Source of the DNA: Ifrita kowaldi
Taxonomy: Eukaryota; Chordata; Aves; Passeriformes; Cinclosomatidae
Assembly (NCBI GenBank): GCA_013398055.1
Contig: VZRS01008300.1
Location: 874,623 to 938,622, forward strand
Length of the DNA stretch: 64,000 nucleotides
Direction: 5' to 3'
Shown: in pieces, positions 1-13,700 of the stretch
Layout: each line of letters opens with the position of its first letter
How positions within the stretch are numbered: position 1 is the stretch's first letter
Notes under the pieces: generated by a model
Seen by the model: the letters and a program-made list of their open reading frames with translations, nothing else
Told to the model about the DNA's origin: nothing
Database searches by the model: none
Position numbers and translations under genes: made by a program

Positions 1-3000
1 AGTTTTATAAAAAAATTCAAGGCAATGCTTGAGAAAATTACTACTGAGAGACAACATTTAATATTTACCTACGTCATTTTTCTATGTTGTCATTTTAAAT
101 GCATTATTTTTATGCAAAAGAAAGTCAGTAATATTCCTCAGCAAGAAAATGAAAGGGAAATAGGCCTATTATTTTCAATACTTTCTTTCATTACAAGTGG
201 ACTAAATGCCTTTCTGCATAATTTAATTACTGGAAGGTGCTGCATTAAATATTAGCTTTCTGTTCAGTTGGCACTCTGGATGCGTAGATAATTAGTCTGC
301 AGAGTGTGCTAGAAGTGCTCAACCACTGTAGACTATTCAGAAAACATACAGTATAGCTTGAAGTGGCAGCAAATGCTGGAAGTACACTTTCTATCAAAGC
401 TGTATGTGCAGTTTGTGCCTTCTAACTACAGTTAACTTTGTCTGAAAAATCTTGTTCCCCAGAATACTCCTAAAAAATGTGGGGACCAAAATGCATCTAC
501 AGGCCAGATTTTCTCATGGTCAAAGTTTGCAGGTATTTCAACTCTCAAACTGCCTCTAAACTAACCTAACAAAAGTGAGTGAAAGCTTTCAAGTTGATTT
601 ATGTTGTTAAGCAAATATCAGGTCATCAGTTTATGTCACAGAACACAAGCAAGGCTTTATTACCTAGTCCCTACATTTTACTGGTTCTCGGCGACCTGTA
701 TTTGTATCATCCAGTTTGAACTGAGAAACACTACCTAGGACATCAACCTAATCTCAGTTTTACAGTTGTAGGCTTCTTGTCTGTAATGGTTCATGCCAAC
801 TGTTTTATTTCCATGAATTTGTCTAAGTTTTATCCACATGCAACCTTTTTGCATCTATGTTTTGCAGCAAGAATTTCCACATCTCACGGCATAAAACGGC
901 AATATTTTGTTTGAATTCACCCAGGTACATCTCATTGTTGCCACCTACTTCGTCATTTCTGAGAGCTGACACTCACTCCATGGCTGCTGCCACAGCACAC
1001 CTCACAGATTTCTAGCAGAGCTCCTCCCTCGAGGGCATTCTCTTCCAGGCTAAAGAGTATTACTTGAAATAATTGTTTCTTTTATGAATGCTGTTTCACC
1101 ATCTGGTCCTGGAAATTTATGTTACTGCTAATTTTGTCAGGTTGGTCACTAGTCTATTCTGACACTCTTAATTGAGCCAAATTTTTGATAATTCTCCATA
1201 AAGAAGAGTTGCAAGGTATGAACCTACTGAAGGTCCTACAAGATTAAAATGTTCAAAAAAATTACATAGCTTTTTGGCTGTGGCTGTCTTTGAAAAACTC
1301 TTTTGTATCTTATTCATTTGCAAGCATTGCAGACCTTGCGTAACATTTCTGCATTTTGAGAGAGTTGAAAAACATCAGATTTTCTTTCTTTTGTAAGTTT
1401 TTTTGCATACTTTTCTACTAACCTCAGGGGTTTATTTAAAGTCTTCTTTGACAGGAGATACATACTGCTTTTTTTTTAAAAAATAATAAGATACATTTAC
1501 AACAGTCTCTGTGCTACCTGCAAACATTATTTTAACAGCAATAGATTTTGGCTTTCCATATGACCCTGTTGATTGTTGCCCATAAAGTAACTTGCCAGCA
1601 TCTATAGTAGTAATCATTTTGAAAAGAAATACTGTCAATTCAGAGCTACACCCATAAATGAAGAAAAAAAAAATACAGTTTTTCAAGTGGACCTCAATAC
1701 AGTATCAAAAAGCTGTTGTTACCTTAACTACCGCAGTAAAGACAGATGTATTGTAAGCCACTGACAGTTACCTTGGTAAAGATTCATTTCACTTTTGGAA
1801 GTCACATGAAGATGAACATACACAGAATTTTGAGCAAATTTAAACCATGCTATTTGCAGGAAATTACTCATGTATTTGCAGAGTGAAGACACAAATTAAG
1901 AACAGGTTCTTTACACTTCCATCTGACTTTTAGGCTCCCTTAATCACAAAGATCAGGCACCCCAACACAGATGAGTAGCACACCAGTTCACTCCTCTCCT
2001 TCATGACTGAAGAAGTATAATTATGACAGGTAAGGAAGAATACTGCAAAAAAAACCTGCTGAAGACCTCAGAGGCTTAGATAGCAAAAGTTACTCACATT
2101 TGTCTTTAAAGCTTCTTGAACAGTAGTATCTTTTTAAAACTCCCTTTGAAACGGAGTTTCATGTGTCACAGCTCTCCTTATGATTTATCAGCCATTAACC
2201 TCCTTACTTTTAAGTTACTTGCCACAGGTAATTCATTTATCACTTAATTAAGGTAACACAACTTATTCCCTGTAGGCATAGAAACAAGGAAGCCTGAGAA
2301 ACAGTTATATGCATGCTGAGCAGACTGGCTCTGTCTTCTCTCAACTGTGTAGGATTTTTTTTTCATTTTATGGCAAATACGATGTTATTAATAGCTACTG
2401 AAGTTCTTTATTTTAAAAAAAACCACATTCTTTTAATCTTAAATCTAAGAGGCGGTGCTTACTGGTAGTCTGTCACTCTGAGTAATGCATTCACACCATT
2501 CTCAATTGAGGGATACTTATTACATATTTTGGAGGTAAAAAACTGAATTGTAGCACTCCCAGTTAAGAACACTATGGGCCAATACACTAGAATAGCATCC
2601 CAGTTCTTTTACCATTACATGAATCAATGACATCCAAACTCTGATAAGCAAAATATTTATTTCTGTAGAATAACCAGCTAACTCTTTGTTAACATAATAA
2701 TCTATGTAGATTTCAATTTTTTTTCCCTGTAAGAATCATGTACAAGATGAACTGCAAAATGTAAAAAGCTGGCCAAACACTTCTGTATTTACCTCTCTGC
2801 ATAATATCTTGTTATGACAGCATTCAGAATACCAATTTTCACAGAACAGCTGGAGGTGACAGAAATAGCCAATGAATAGGTAGCTCTCATTTTATATGGT
2901 AGGAATGTAAACATTTAGAGGGGGAGGGTTGGGGGCTGATTTCAGTTTGGTTATTTTTTTTGTTTCATTGTTTCACATTGTTTTGTTAAGTTTTCTGCAG

Positions 3001-3065
3001 AAGTAAACCTTGCTCCTCTATTCAAGTACAGAAGTAGTATTAGAGTTAAGAGAAAGAAGATTGCT

Positions 3066-3182
3066 TGGGGTTTTTGATTGTTTTGTGGGGCTTTCTTTGT
3101 TTTGTTCTTTTTGTTTGTTTGGGGTTTTTTTGTTTGTTGGCTTGTGTTTTTTGTTTGTTTGGGTTTTTTGTTTGTTTGTTCC
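3066..3182. repeat. T/G-rich low-complexity tract, (TTTG)n-like
   Basis: About 115 bases made almost only of T runs, TTTG units and G3-G4 runs on the plus strand. Overlapping low-complexity reading frames on both strands (Lys/Asn/Gln/Thr-rich on minus, Phe/Leu/Val/Cys-rich on plus) are by-products. Shorter relatives occur near 4742, 15141, 30115, 33572, 35502 and 63837. Confidence 0.85.
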
Positions 3183-5488
3183 GTTTTAAACTTGGTGAAA
3201 GGGCTGAAAAGTTCAAGAATCCTGGAGCATGTACATACAAAGAGATTAATTCAAAACGTGTTGCAAGCTTATCTAAGAAAATTTAAGTCACACTCAACAC
3301 ATTTCCCAGGAGACACTATCCTCAGCTTCAGAAGCATATTCTCACTTATTCTTCTAAGGTTTCCTGAAATGCTGTAACTAAGGAGACTGATGTGTGAGTG
3401 ACAACCATTTTGTCACAATCCTGAAGGCTCTGTTGACTGAATCTCAACAACCTAATACTCTACAACCATCTAATTCACAGTGAAAACTGAACTAGTCTTG
3501 AAATTTTATCTAGAGATTAGGAAGTCATCCATTTACCATCTACTTCTAATTCAATAGTTTCCTGAACCTTTCAAAAATAGTGGTATTAATGAATGTTCTC
3601 ATACACTGGTGAAATGGCTCTATTTTCAGTTTGTGCAAATGGTAAAAATTAATTGCCATTGTTTTAGGGAGTATAAATTATCCAGATCCAGTGCAGCAAT
3701 GATCATGGATCTCTTAGTGACCTGAATATCCACGTAAAAGAGGCATAAAATTAATGAAAGAGAAATCTTTTGATAACAAGTAATGATAAGGAATAATTCA
3801 ATGTTGCCTTTAAGGGTTCAGGCTTACATTTCAACAGCATTGTAAACCATTCTAAGGAGTAAATGATGGAAATAAGCGGAAAGGACCAGAGAAAATTAAG
3901 TTCTGCCAGTAAGACCAGTATGATGATGGATCCATCAAAGAAATAAGTTTGAACGGGCAGCACCAGAAACTGACAGATAATGATTTGAGGACTAAAGAAG
4001 ACAACTTCATCTACAGCTGAGAAAGTATCAGTACTAATGAGAAGAGTTTACGTGGAAGAGGCTGGAGAGAAACAACTGATCCAAAACATTCATGCATCTT
4101 TAGCATTAAGAAGCCCAGAGATCTATGATGACCCTGCACATGTGTAGCAGGAGAAAACAATTTCTTCTTCTTTCCATAGTTTTTTGCACATGATGGAAAC
4201 TATCCATAAATTTATCCAACACAGCCCTTCAGGCTTCTAAAAAAGTAAACTTCAGCTGCAAGAACCACCTGTTTTAAGACAGAACACAAAGTCCTCTTTT
4301 CACCCCCAATCTTTTCCTCACAAAATGAGAATTCTTAAATAAGATAATTTAAAAATTCTTCTGTACATTTTCACCAATCTTAGGGGAAAAAATTATATAT
4401 CTTAACTTTAATAATGCTTTCTTATATGAATATTGTAGCTGAATAAGGAAGAAACCTAAAATTCTATATATTTTCATTGACCAGGTTACTGGTAAAGTAA
4501 TTTTTCTTCTAAAGATATTTTTCTGCCTAGGAGACAGACTATTTCCAATAAAAATAAGTCACTCTGAAAAGTTGTTGCAGATTTAGAGGCAAAATTGTAG
4601 AAATACCGGCAATATTCTCAAAAAGTTTGCTAGCAAAGACCAATATGACAATTTTGCAATCCCAACTTCAGGACTAAGCAACAAGCTGTAGGTTTTTGAG
4701 GTAACCAAATTATAAACTTTAAGATAGTCTAGGCATTAAAAGAAAACAAACAAACTAACAAAAAAAGACTGCTGTAAAAAAATCCCATTGGCCTCATTCT
4801 TCCTTCTGTTAACTTTGTGTAAAGCAACTAAAGGGTGTCTGCTCAGTCCTAAGCTCCTGAAAGGAACCTCAACTGGGACGGTGATGTAAAAGCAAGAACA
4901 GGAAGATTCCATTTTCTCTTCTATAGCACAGTAGAGGCAGAGGTAACCAAATGAAAGTAATTTATTTTTGTCACTGAAGGAAAAGACAGCTTTAAATAAT
5001 GCTCAGAAGATTGAATGGTTTGGACTACAGGAGGAGATAAGTTACCATTTGCTGATGACAAGCCTTGCTGCTGTTAGATAGAATTAGTCTCAAGGGGAGG
5101 CTACATGAAACTAGGAAACAGAACTGAAGAAAAAAGGCACTAGGTGTTTCAAAAGACTTGCTTCCCCCATCAGATAAACACAAAACCAAAAATCCCTCTA
5201 GGGGAACATATAAAAGTTTTCTTTTTTCATCCTGCACTGAGAGGTAAAGAAAGAATAGAACAATAGAGATAATCTCACAGTATCCAAAGCTACTGCTTTA
5301 AAAGACTAGGAAAGTCACAAAGACAAGACTTTCTTTTTACTGTCTGCTATTTGGATTTGGGAGAAAGATGAAGGCTTTCACATTTAGAGAAGGACCAACA
5401 GCTGAGACATGAGCACTAGGTTAGTGATGATCAGCTATTGAGAAATACTGTAGCATGAAACTGCTCAGTTTTCTTCAGTAGACTTGAC

Positions 5489-5514
5489 ATAGATATATAT
5501 ATATACACACACAC
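5489..5514. repeat. (AT)n(AC)n microsatellite
   Basis: An alternating AT run passes directly into an AC run and then a short C run. Simple-sequence repeat inside KNDC1 intron 3. Confidence 0.85.
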
Positions 5515-8500
5515 CCCCTGAACCTGTCTTTCTTTATCTATTCTGTTGAACACTATGTTTCATTTGACACTTCAACCCATGCATTTATATGTACATAAAA
5601 TATTTGTATGTGTATTGTATTTATCATTCCAACTGCCTTGTCACATTTCATAGGAATAAGTTATATGAGTCTTAATAATTTAGTATTGAAAAACAATGTA
5701 ATAACATTTTATTTTGTATCTTTTCTATTTGCAGTAGTTCTACCACTTTGCGTTCATTTGTTTATTTTTAAGGTTGCTGAAACACTTGGACTTCTTTTTA
5801 TGTAATATAAATCAACTACAAGCCACTGAGAACTGCAAGTTGACAGCCATGACATTCTAACAAAGCGACAGCATTCAGCCTTTTCCAGCTGTGATTCACA
5901 GGTGAGGGATCAGCATACCCCACTCCTGTCCTAACAGATAAAAGCAAGAACAAGTTTTAGATGAGAAAAAGAGGAAGCACGAACTTCACTTTCTTCCCCT
6001 TCTCTAACCCGTATTTATTCCTTCTCTTCAAGGTAGTATTTAACTCTGTATCACTTTTTCAGTTCTTTAATTTCTGAAGGTTTTAATCCTGCTGCACACT
6101 GAGGCTTCTGAACTACTGCATCTTATCGCCACTATATAATGAAATAAGTAATTAACAGAAGCAGTATCCAATCTCCTTTAGGTAAAAAAAGAATGGACAA
6201 GAGTGAAAATTTACTGATTTTTATTACAAAGGTTCACTAGAACAAGCAAAACTGAATAGCCACATTATTAAAAGATTATAAATGCAAGCTCACACATGGT
6301 GGACATCGGTCCTTCATCTCGCTGAAAGCTCATATCTTAGAAATGTGGTGTTCCACATCAATGAACCTCTGTGTGAGACTCAATGGCAGTTTTGTGATGC
6401 AGACAAATAGCTATTTGAAACTGGTTTGAGACAGCCAATGTTTTTAACCTGAGGCAATTTTGTATTGTAGTGATAGAAGTAAGGCTATTAATGAACTCCA
6501 CAATATTTAACCATTCATGTTGAGCCTCCCACTGGCCAAATTTCATAAGTCTAACACTGTACTGCTCAGGGCAAGAAAATGAAATAGGAACCACTTTCAT
6601 TAGGAAAAAGGCTAAAGTTCTTTCTATTTAGAAGGCAGAACCAGGGCAAATTTTAAAAGAAGCCTCAAATATTATTTTTGCATCTCAGTCTCTTCATGTT
6701 TTTCAAGAACAGAAAAATACACATTGTTTGCTGTTCTCTATAGTATGATGAGTAGAAAATTATAAAATTAGATGCTAATCTTTATACTCCAGATGTTTCT
6801 AACTGACTTCTAGCTCAAGATTCAGTGAGAACAAAAATGTGGTCAATATTTCCGATAGCAAATTCAGGCACAACTTCCAGTTTAGAGGAAAAGCAGAAAG
6901 TGAGATCTTTCCACCAATGCAGGCAAGTGACAGCTTCAGTAAACTGAAAACTTTTACTGAGCACAGTTACATCACATGCCTGCATTTGCATTAAGAGGAG
7001 AAGTGCAAGTGATAATAAGTGTACTGAATAGAAATTCACCTTTTCTTTGGACTTACAGTATGGATCATAACTTCAAAGTTTATCTCCTATTCCCTCTCTC
7101 TCTTGTCAGCACCAGTTCTTAATAGTACATTTACTAGACCACAATGGTAATGGAAGTCTGTAAGGACATAGCAAAGCTAGAGGAAAAAAATTAACATGAA
7201 CAGATAGCCAGGAGATCCTCCGTTTTAGTTCAGTGCTGTCCTAGAGTCCAGCAGTACCCTCTTTGGCTACCTTTCTGCCCTTGTACTGCAACCATGCATA
7301 CACCTGGAAGAGAAGAGCATACCAGAACTGGCCTATTCAATGCCACTCCAACCACTTAGCAACACAGTGACTTCAAGGTCTCTTCAGATTCTCAGAAACT
7401 GCAATCCTTCCTCCAATCCCACAGGCTGGATCTGTAGCAGCACTAAAGTCACCACAGAAAGTTAAGCTGCACTTCACTGTCAGTACCACAAGCCCCTCTC
7501 ACAGCTAATTCCTTGTTAACCATGCTTCCCTCTAAAAAGTCTATTTTACACCTGACACCAAAGCTGAAGGGTGAGTCTTCACCTTCCAACTCTCAACAGT
7601 AACTGAAGCTGGTGCTATTATTCCCACTTTACAAATGGAGAGCAGGTCACAAAAGACGGCACAAGTCTGAAACTAACCACATGAAATCAATTACTTTTCA
7701 GACTTGTGCATTGTTATTTGGACAAAGCTTTAGATCTCTTGCTATTTGAAATTCCAACTAGAAAGTGACATCTTTAATAGTGTTGTTTCAGACACCAGGA
7801 CAGTAATGCATTTCAGTTTGTTTCCTGTGTCTATTACCCTTGTGTGCTTGTGAGTGCCAGCTAAGTTTAGCAACTAATTAGGCTGGAGTCACAATACCAT
7901 TAGAGGTCTGGATCAGTAATTCAAGCAGGAAACAAAACATCTCTTGTTGAAATATCTGTAGCTTTAATTGAAGGAATTTTTTAAAAAGAGTTTAAAGAGG
8001 AAGAAGTCATCCAGTAGCCATACAAACCTCCTTGTGTGCTTCCATTTTAGAAGCCACAAAATAGGTTGCACTCAAATCAAGCAAAACCTCTGGCTGACAT
8101 AACTATTTTAAATCAGCTGAGCTTTGACACTGGAGTAACAGCTATCAAAGAACATCCTGAACATAATTAGTAGTTCCAAAACTAATTTTTTCTCTCTATA
8201 TTGAAATCGGACAGTTTCAATACAAACATTACTCGCCATTGTTCTAAACAAAGCAGACCAAGCAGCTGCAAAAACACTCCAACAAAGAGAACCAAGTCAG
8301 GTCATTACCAAGGATGGTGCAAGCAGTAACACAAGACTTGACACCCCTGTAAAAAGGGCAACGTACTGTAATCAAAGAACCTCGTAATACTGAGAAAGCA
8401 CAAAGGGCCAAGAGATGTATATAAAACAGTACTATTCTGCTATTGTACAGCAGAAGGTTACAAAATAGGGGTGACGGGATAGACAAAAGTATCAATACTT

Positions 8501-10709
8501 TTGGAAAAAGAGAAGAACTTGACATATTAACACCGAGAAGGAAATGGCCAGCTTGGAAAGATTATAATATTATAAAACCCTTGTAACAAGTACATAAGCA
8601 TTAATCCACTGTGGGTCTTGGAAACTGCAAAAGTAAAAGCAAGCAGAGATCAGCATGGAATCCTTGGCAGAAGTTGCTCTGGTACTAAAGCACTTAAACA
8701 TTCAACCAAACTGTACACATGGTAAGAGGTAAAGCTCTGAAATTCCATAAATACTCTGAATCCCATAGATGTCTGATCAAATGCACACAAATCCCAGAGT
8801 AATGCAACACATTTCTGCTTCAGTGTAGGGGAAAGCCCTTGCTTTTCAGTCTTGTGTATTGCTCTAGGATGGTCACTGAAAAACAGCTGAGGCAACAGGA
8901 CACTGTTGTAACACTCTCTCCCTGCTTTGGGAGGCTTCCCGACTTGCTAGATAAAGAAATAGCAGCAACGCACATAAATCAGCACACCCAGCCCTTACCC
9001 CACTTCACAAGAGACAACGCAGAGCATGTTGACTTCCTTCCACACAAATATGTACCTTCATGTATCTTCAATGACCTTTGCAAAAGGAGTAAAAGGGTCA
9101 ATGTTCGGAGCCAATCCTGGCTCAAACAGCTTTCACTGGCTGTTTAATTGTTTGTGCTGTGCTTTGTATTGGGATTCACTGGGGCTTAACAGGCTTGTAC
9201 ATGCTGCTGAAACAGAGGAGTTAAACAACAAATCTGTACACAGATGAGTTTTATCCAAAAGGAATGCAATGGCCTCATCTATCAGACAGAACTAAAACTT
9301 CAGGTCACTTAGTATTACCACAGTCTTTCCAAATTCCTATTTGTGCCTTGTTCCATCTCCTTGGTCTTCAAACCTCTTTCAGTGTATCTATTTACTTTAT
9401 GCAGACAAGTTCAGCAATTTCTAGACAAGGAACACAGGTTGGGGAAAATAAGTTGGTCAAAGGAGCAAATAATTCCACAAATCTTGTAAGCATTTCTGTG
9501 TCAAGTCTTTGAAGCTCATTAAGGGATGAAGAACATATTTATGTAAAATCTTAAGTCCAGCTTCACAAGCACAACAAAATGAAAGGAACAAAAACCAGTC
9601 ACCTTTGGGTCTTGTTTTCCTCAACCACATCTGAATATAAAGGCTTATAAAGTTGCCAAGTTTACAGGCAATGCAGGCCACCTCCTAACAGTCTTACACA
9701 AGGAAAGACTCCCCACAAACCATCATGGGGACGAGGAGGAGAGTGAGCACAAACTGACTAGAGCTCTGCTGGTCTGTGTAGATATATTAATAAAGCATAG
9801 CAACAGAGTGAAATGTTGCCTCTCTAACCTTCAAAGACTGCACTATTTCATATTCTATTATACCACCCTCCCTGCCTTATCATTCTTATTTGACATGAGT
9901 ACTACACACTTCCAAGATTCACTTCTCCTCATCCTCCCAACCACCACCCCCTCCACCAAGAAACACAGAGAACTACTAAAATGACTATGAAGGCTACAAC
10001 TACGAAAAGCAAAAGATATTTGCACTGAACTTAAAAGAACCAGATTTTTTAAATATACCTTGAATTAAATGTGCTGCTAATAAAAGCATTTGAATTATCT
10101 AAGAATACATGCCAGAAAAAAATAGTGTATTAAGAAGAAGGATATTAAGCAAGAAAGAGCTCCTGTAGCATGCAACGAGATGGTTGACTTGGGAGGCTAA
10201 TGAATTAGTATAAACAATTTAAATATAATTTAATTTAACAATGTAGAGCATTTGTGGATTGCAAAGCAACAGATAGTAATCTGTTTCTACATTAAATCAA
10301 AGATAAAATTGCTGATTACCCTTCCCTGAATTATTTTATTGAAGAGGATAGCAAACAAATTTTATATTTAGTCATAAAAGCTCATGACTAGTCCCGAAAC
10401 AAGCCAATGTAACCAGTGAAGGGTACCAGTGAACATAATATGGGCCAGCTGTGGTTTAGCACAACACATTATTCAGCCAAAATAGATTCTCACATTTTAA
10501 CAGTTAGTGAACAAATGTTTATGCAGAAAATTAATATGGCATTTTAAGTTTACTTTTTATTTTCACAAAACATATCTAAACAGCACCATTTACTACTCAA
10601 AATCTTTAAAAGTTCTAAAATTATATACTGAGAATGCTGAGCATTTGGTATTGCCAGAAATACTAAAACTATTAACCTCCCCCTCTACTTTACAGATACA
10701 AATTTATGC

Positions 10710-10715
10710 ACTTGC
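10710..10715 (-). other. KNDC1: Non-canonical GC splice donor of KNDC1 intron 3
   Basis: The bases after exon 3 read GAG|GCAAGT on the minus strand. No GT lies nearby that keeps the KNDC1 reading frame. GC-AG introns are a known minor class and typically have near-perfect matches at the other donor positions, as here. A single-base assembly error (T to C) is the alternative. Confidence 0.7.
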
Positions 10716-10774
10716 CTCAAAAGTGTTACCGGTGATATCAAATTCTGGTGGAACAAAGGCACCCTCTGGATCAT
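10716..10774 (-). CDS. KNDC1: KNDC1 exon 3 (KIND domain 1, continued)
   Basis: A 59-nt exon encoding residues 102-121: the split Asp, then DPEGAFVPPEFDITGNTFE, which matches KNDC1 almost word for word. The acceptor is the AG at 10776-10775 after a T-rich tract. The exon ends after GAG and the next bases are GCAAGT (10715-10710), so the donor is GC-type with otherwise perfect consensus. The intron-3 phase is 0. If unspliced, the frame meets TAA after three further codons. In mammals the protein continues with AHIYSLGATL; no such exon was found in 1-10715. Confidence 0.92.
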
Positions 10775-13700
10775 CTTTGAAAACAAAAGGAAACATGCCA
10801 GATTAGAAATTAGTAGTCTTACTTGTTTAAAAAAACCACAAACCAATTTGATGATACAAATTTAATGACACACTCCTATCTGATACAAAAGAAACTTCGT
10901 ATAGCAGTATTTTGGTTCACTCCAATCAGACGTACAGAGAACTTGTTATCCATGTTACTAGTGCTGGAAATAAAATAAAGTGCTGTTTTCAAGGTATCAT
11001 AACTTTCCTACTAAGAAACAAAACAGATCAAACACTCACAAAGAAATACATTTAACATGTCTAACCACTTCTTGCCTCCAGGCATTTATGTTCGGACCCA
11101 GTTATCACCTAAGCTGGTGGGGCTCAGCTGCGGCTTAGAGGTCTGATTTGATTAATTGGACACTTCCATTCACTATTTTCCACTGCAGACCTGGGTGATA
11201 AGGGTTCAAGCAGCAAAGCCAGTCTGAACAGCTAATTGTCTCTTCATCTACAGACCAGCTTAGAACTCTGACCTTTCTGCTTAGTTTGTTTTACTTATGA
11301 TAAAAGAGTAGAGGAAGTAAATTGCCCACACATGTGCTGCTGAGCAGAGAACTGAGCTACTACAGCAGTCAGTTCTGAGTGAGTAGGTGAAAAGAAGACC
11401 ATACCATCTTAAAAGAGACTGATGATGCTTCTGCATCCAAGCAGGTACACAGCTTCACAGTGTACTTACGTCACATGAACCCAGTAAAGAATGCCAAGGA
11501 ATTAAACAAGAGCACAACTAAAAAACCTACTCTTCACACACATATTCAACTCACCTAATCTATCCTTCTGGGAAGCCAGGATGATTGAGATGATTTACAT
11601 GCAAAAAGTGTGCTTCCCTTCTCAACAAGAAGAAAAAAATAGTATGTTCAGAGGCACAGCATAATCATCATAACTTCAGCTTTAACAGAACTTTTGCGTC
11701 TGTACTTTAGAAGTGAAATGCAAAGTTTTTATTCTGAAGACACTAAACCCAGTTATATGGTAGAGACTACCAGAGAGGACTTCTTTTACATATTCATACA
11801 TTGCAGCTACACGGCCTGGCTGGCTAGCCAGATGCCAGTAACTGATTTGCGGCTCCTTATGACATTCCCAAATGTACTTTCCCACTGAAAAAGAGGGGTA
11901 TGCAACTAATTTTGCATTTCTTACCCACCACCACATTTTTTCGTGATTTTGGAGGTGGGCAGAGGAGGCAGAATGGGAAGGGAAATAATGGACAGATGAT
12001 TTGTTCTCCCCTCTCCCCCTGCAGACTACTGCTCCTTTTTATTTCCCCAGTACTTTTTCCCTTTCTTTCCATAGAACACTTTAAAGGTTGTACAAATATT
12101 TAAATTACCACTGGTACAGCTTACTGTATTCCTTTAATATAATGTTTACAATGGGAATTTGTTTGATCTGAAGAGACAAGAAGGTATCAGACCCCTTGGC
12201 AGAACATCCTATTGAATGTTTGTCACTTTAGCACCACAGAACCTGCAGGAAGCAGAACTTGCTGCTAAAGTAGAGATGACAGGCTGTTTGTTTTCTCTCA
12301 CTGGTAAGCAAATCCAGAGGTTATAATTTTCTTCTGGAAGAATAAATCCATAGGCAACAACTACAGGGAAGCAAAAAAGGACAACCTCCTCAAGTGCCTA
12401 TCTAATAAACTATATTTTAATGAAATAGTAACAAGATCTGAGGGAAAGAGCCAAAGACACAGTGGAGTGTGTGTGAGAGAAGTAGAATATATGTGTAACT
12501 TTTTTGCATTCCTATGGAAAACATAACATCCTTTAAAGAGAACTAATGAAAAATCTTTTCCTTAGAGACCAACATGACTTCAGGGAACTAAACCTTTGTA
12601 CATTTGCTTTGCACAGGAATTTGTTATCCCACATTTTAAGTCCCTGAATACAGCATTCCTGGATCAATTGTTTGCCAGCTATTCAATTAGACTAAAACAT
12701 TTAAGAAGAAATTGATTTTTTCTTTCCTAGCTACAAGGAAAGATCTTAGTTGAGGGGAATTTTTTATCCACTAGGTTTACTCTCTTCAACAAGTCTTTCA
12801 TATACCCTTGGCTTATACAAAGCCAGCTTCTTTCTCTTTTTTTTAACTTCACGGTATGACAAGCTCCTTAAAATAAAGGAAGTTGATTCCACATTACCCT
12901 ATTAATATGGAACTAAAAGTTGACTCATGTCTATTCGAGGAATTTAATAAAAAACAAACACCACAACAGTTATGAAGATATATTTTCATCTTTATTAATC
13001 ACATTTTATGATGTTCCATTTATATGAAGTACCATCTTTAAATTCTAAAGAAGGCAACAAATCATCTGTTGCAATGTTACCTTACCTCAGTTTTTCTAGT
13101 ATTTTTTCTAAATACTGTGATCTAGATTTTGACTAAAAGAATAAACCCTTATCCTGACATAGATTTAAAAACAAAGTAGCTTAAAGAAATCACAACAAAA
13201 ACTTGACTAGTGTGTATACAGAATAGAATGGTTCTCCTAGTTATGAGTTGTCATAATTTTAAAAGTACCATAGAATAAGAGCTGTTTGGTTTCTCTCCTC
13301 CTCTGTAAAGTCATTAAGAGGCTTAAAACCCATCATCTTGAGATGCATCAATGAGACAAGAACAGCAACCATAATATGCTTTTTCATCTAAGATGAAACA
13401 ATCAGTTATTTTAAAGGTCATCTCCCTGTTCACCTGCTATGATACCTGAACATCTTCATGCCGCTACACACTGGTTTCTAGCATATTAAAATTAATTTCT
13501 CAGTCAGTCACCACACTTGCCAAGTCTGAAAATCATGATTTAAAAGAATAATAATTTTTTATTCAATAGAGAGCTTAAAAAAAAAAAGCCTTTATTCAAC
13601 AGAACTTTCCTTTTTAATAGCAAATATGCACTGGAATGGCTCCATTCTTTATGGCCACAATCAGCAAGATACACTGAATATCAGACTTACCTGAAACAGA

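Larger units (their letters stand above)
1..10715 (-). other. KNDC1 intron 3 (no further exon recognised)
   Basis: AT-rich sequence downstream of exon 3. I looked for the expected next residues (AHIYSLGATL and the rest of KIND1) on the minus strand and did not find them, so intron 3 probably fills this stretch and continues past position 1. It contains the T/G-rich tract at 3066-3182 and the AT/AC tract at 5489-5514. The open frames here (all about 100 codons or shorter) look like chance. Confidence 0.6.

Noticed and set aside
3046..3377. Overlapping open frames on both strands rich in Lys/Asn or Phe/Leu/Cys
   Set aside because: Produced by the T/G low-complexity tract; no coding pattern.
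11545..11580. Donor-like GGTGAG after a short open frame in KNDC1 intron 2
   Set aside because: Exon 2 joins exon 3 directly through a split Asp codon with full agreement to KNDC1, and no upstream acceptor or homology supports an extra exon.
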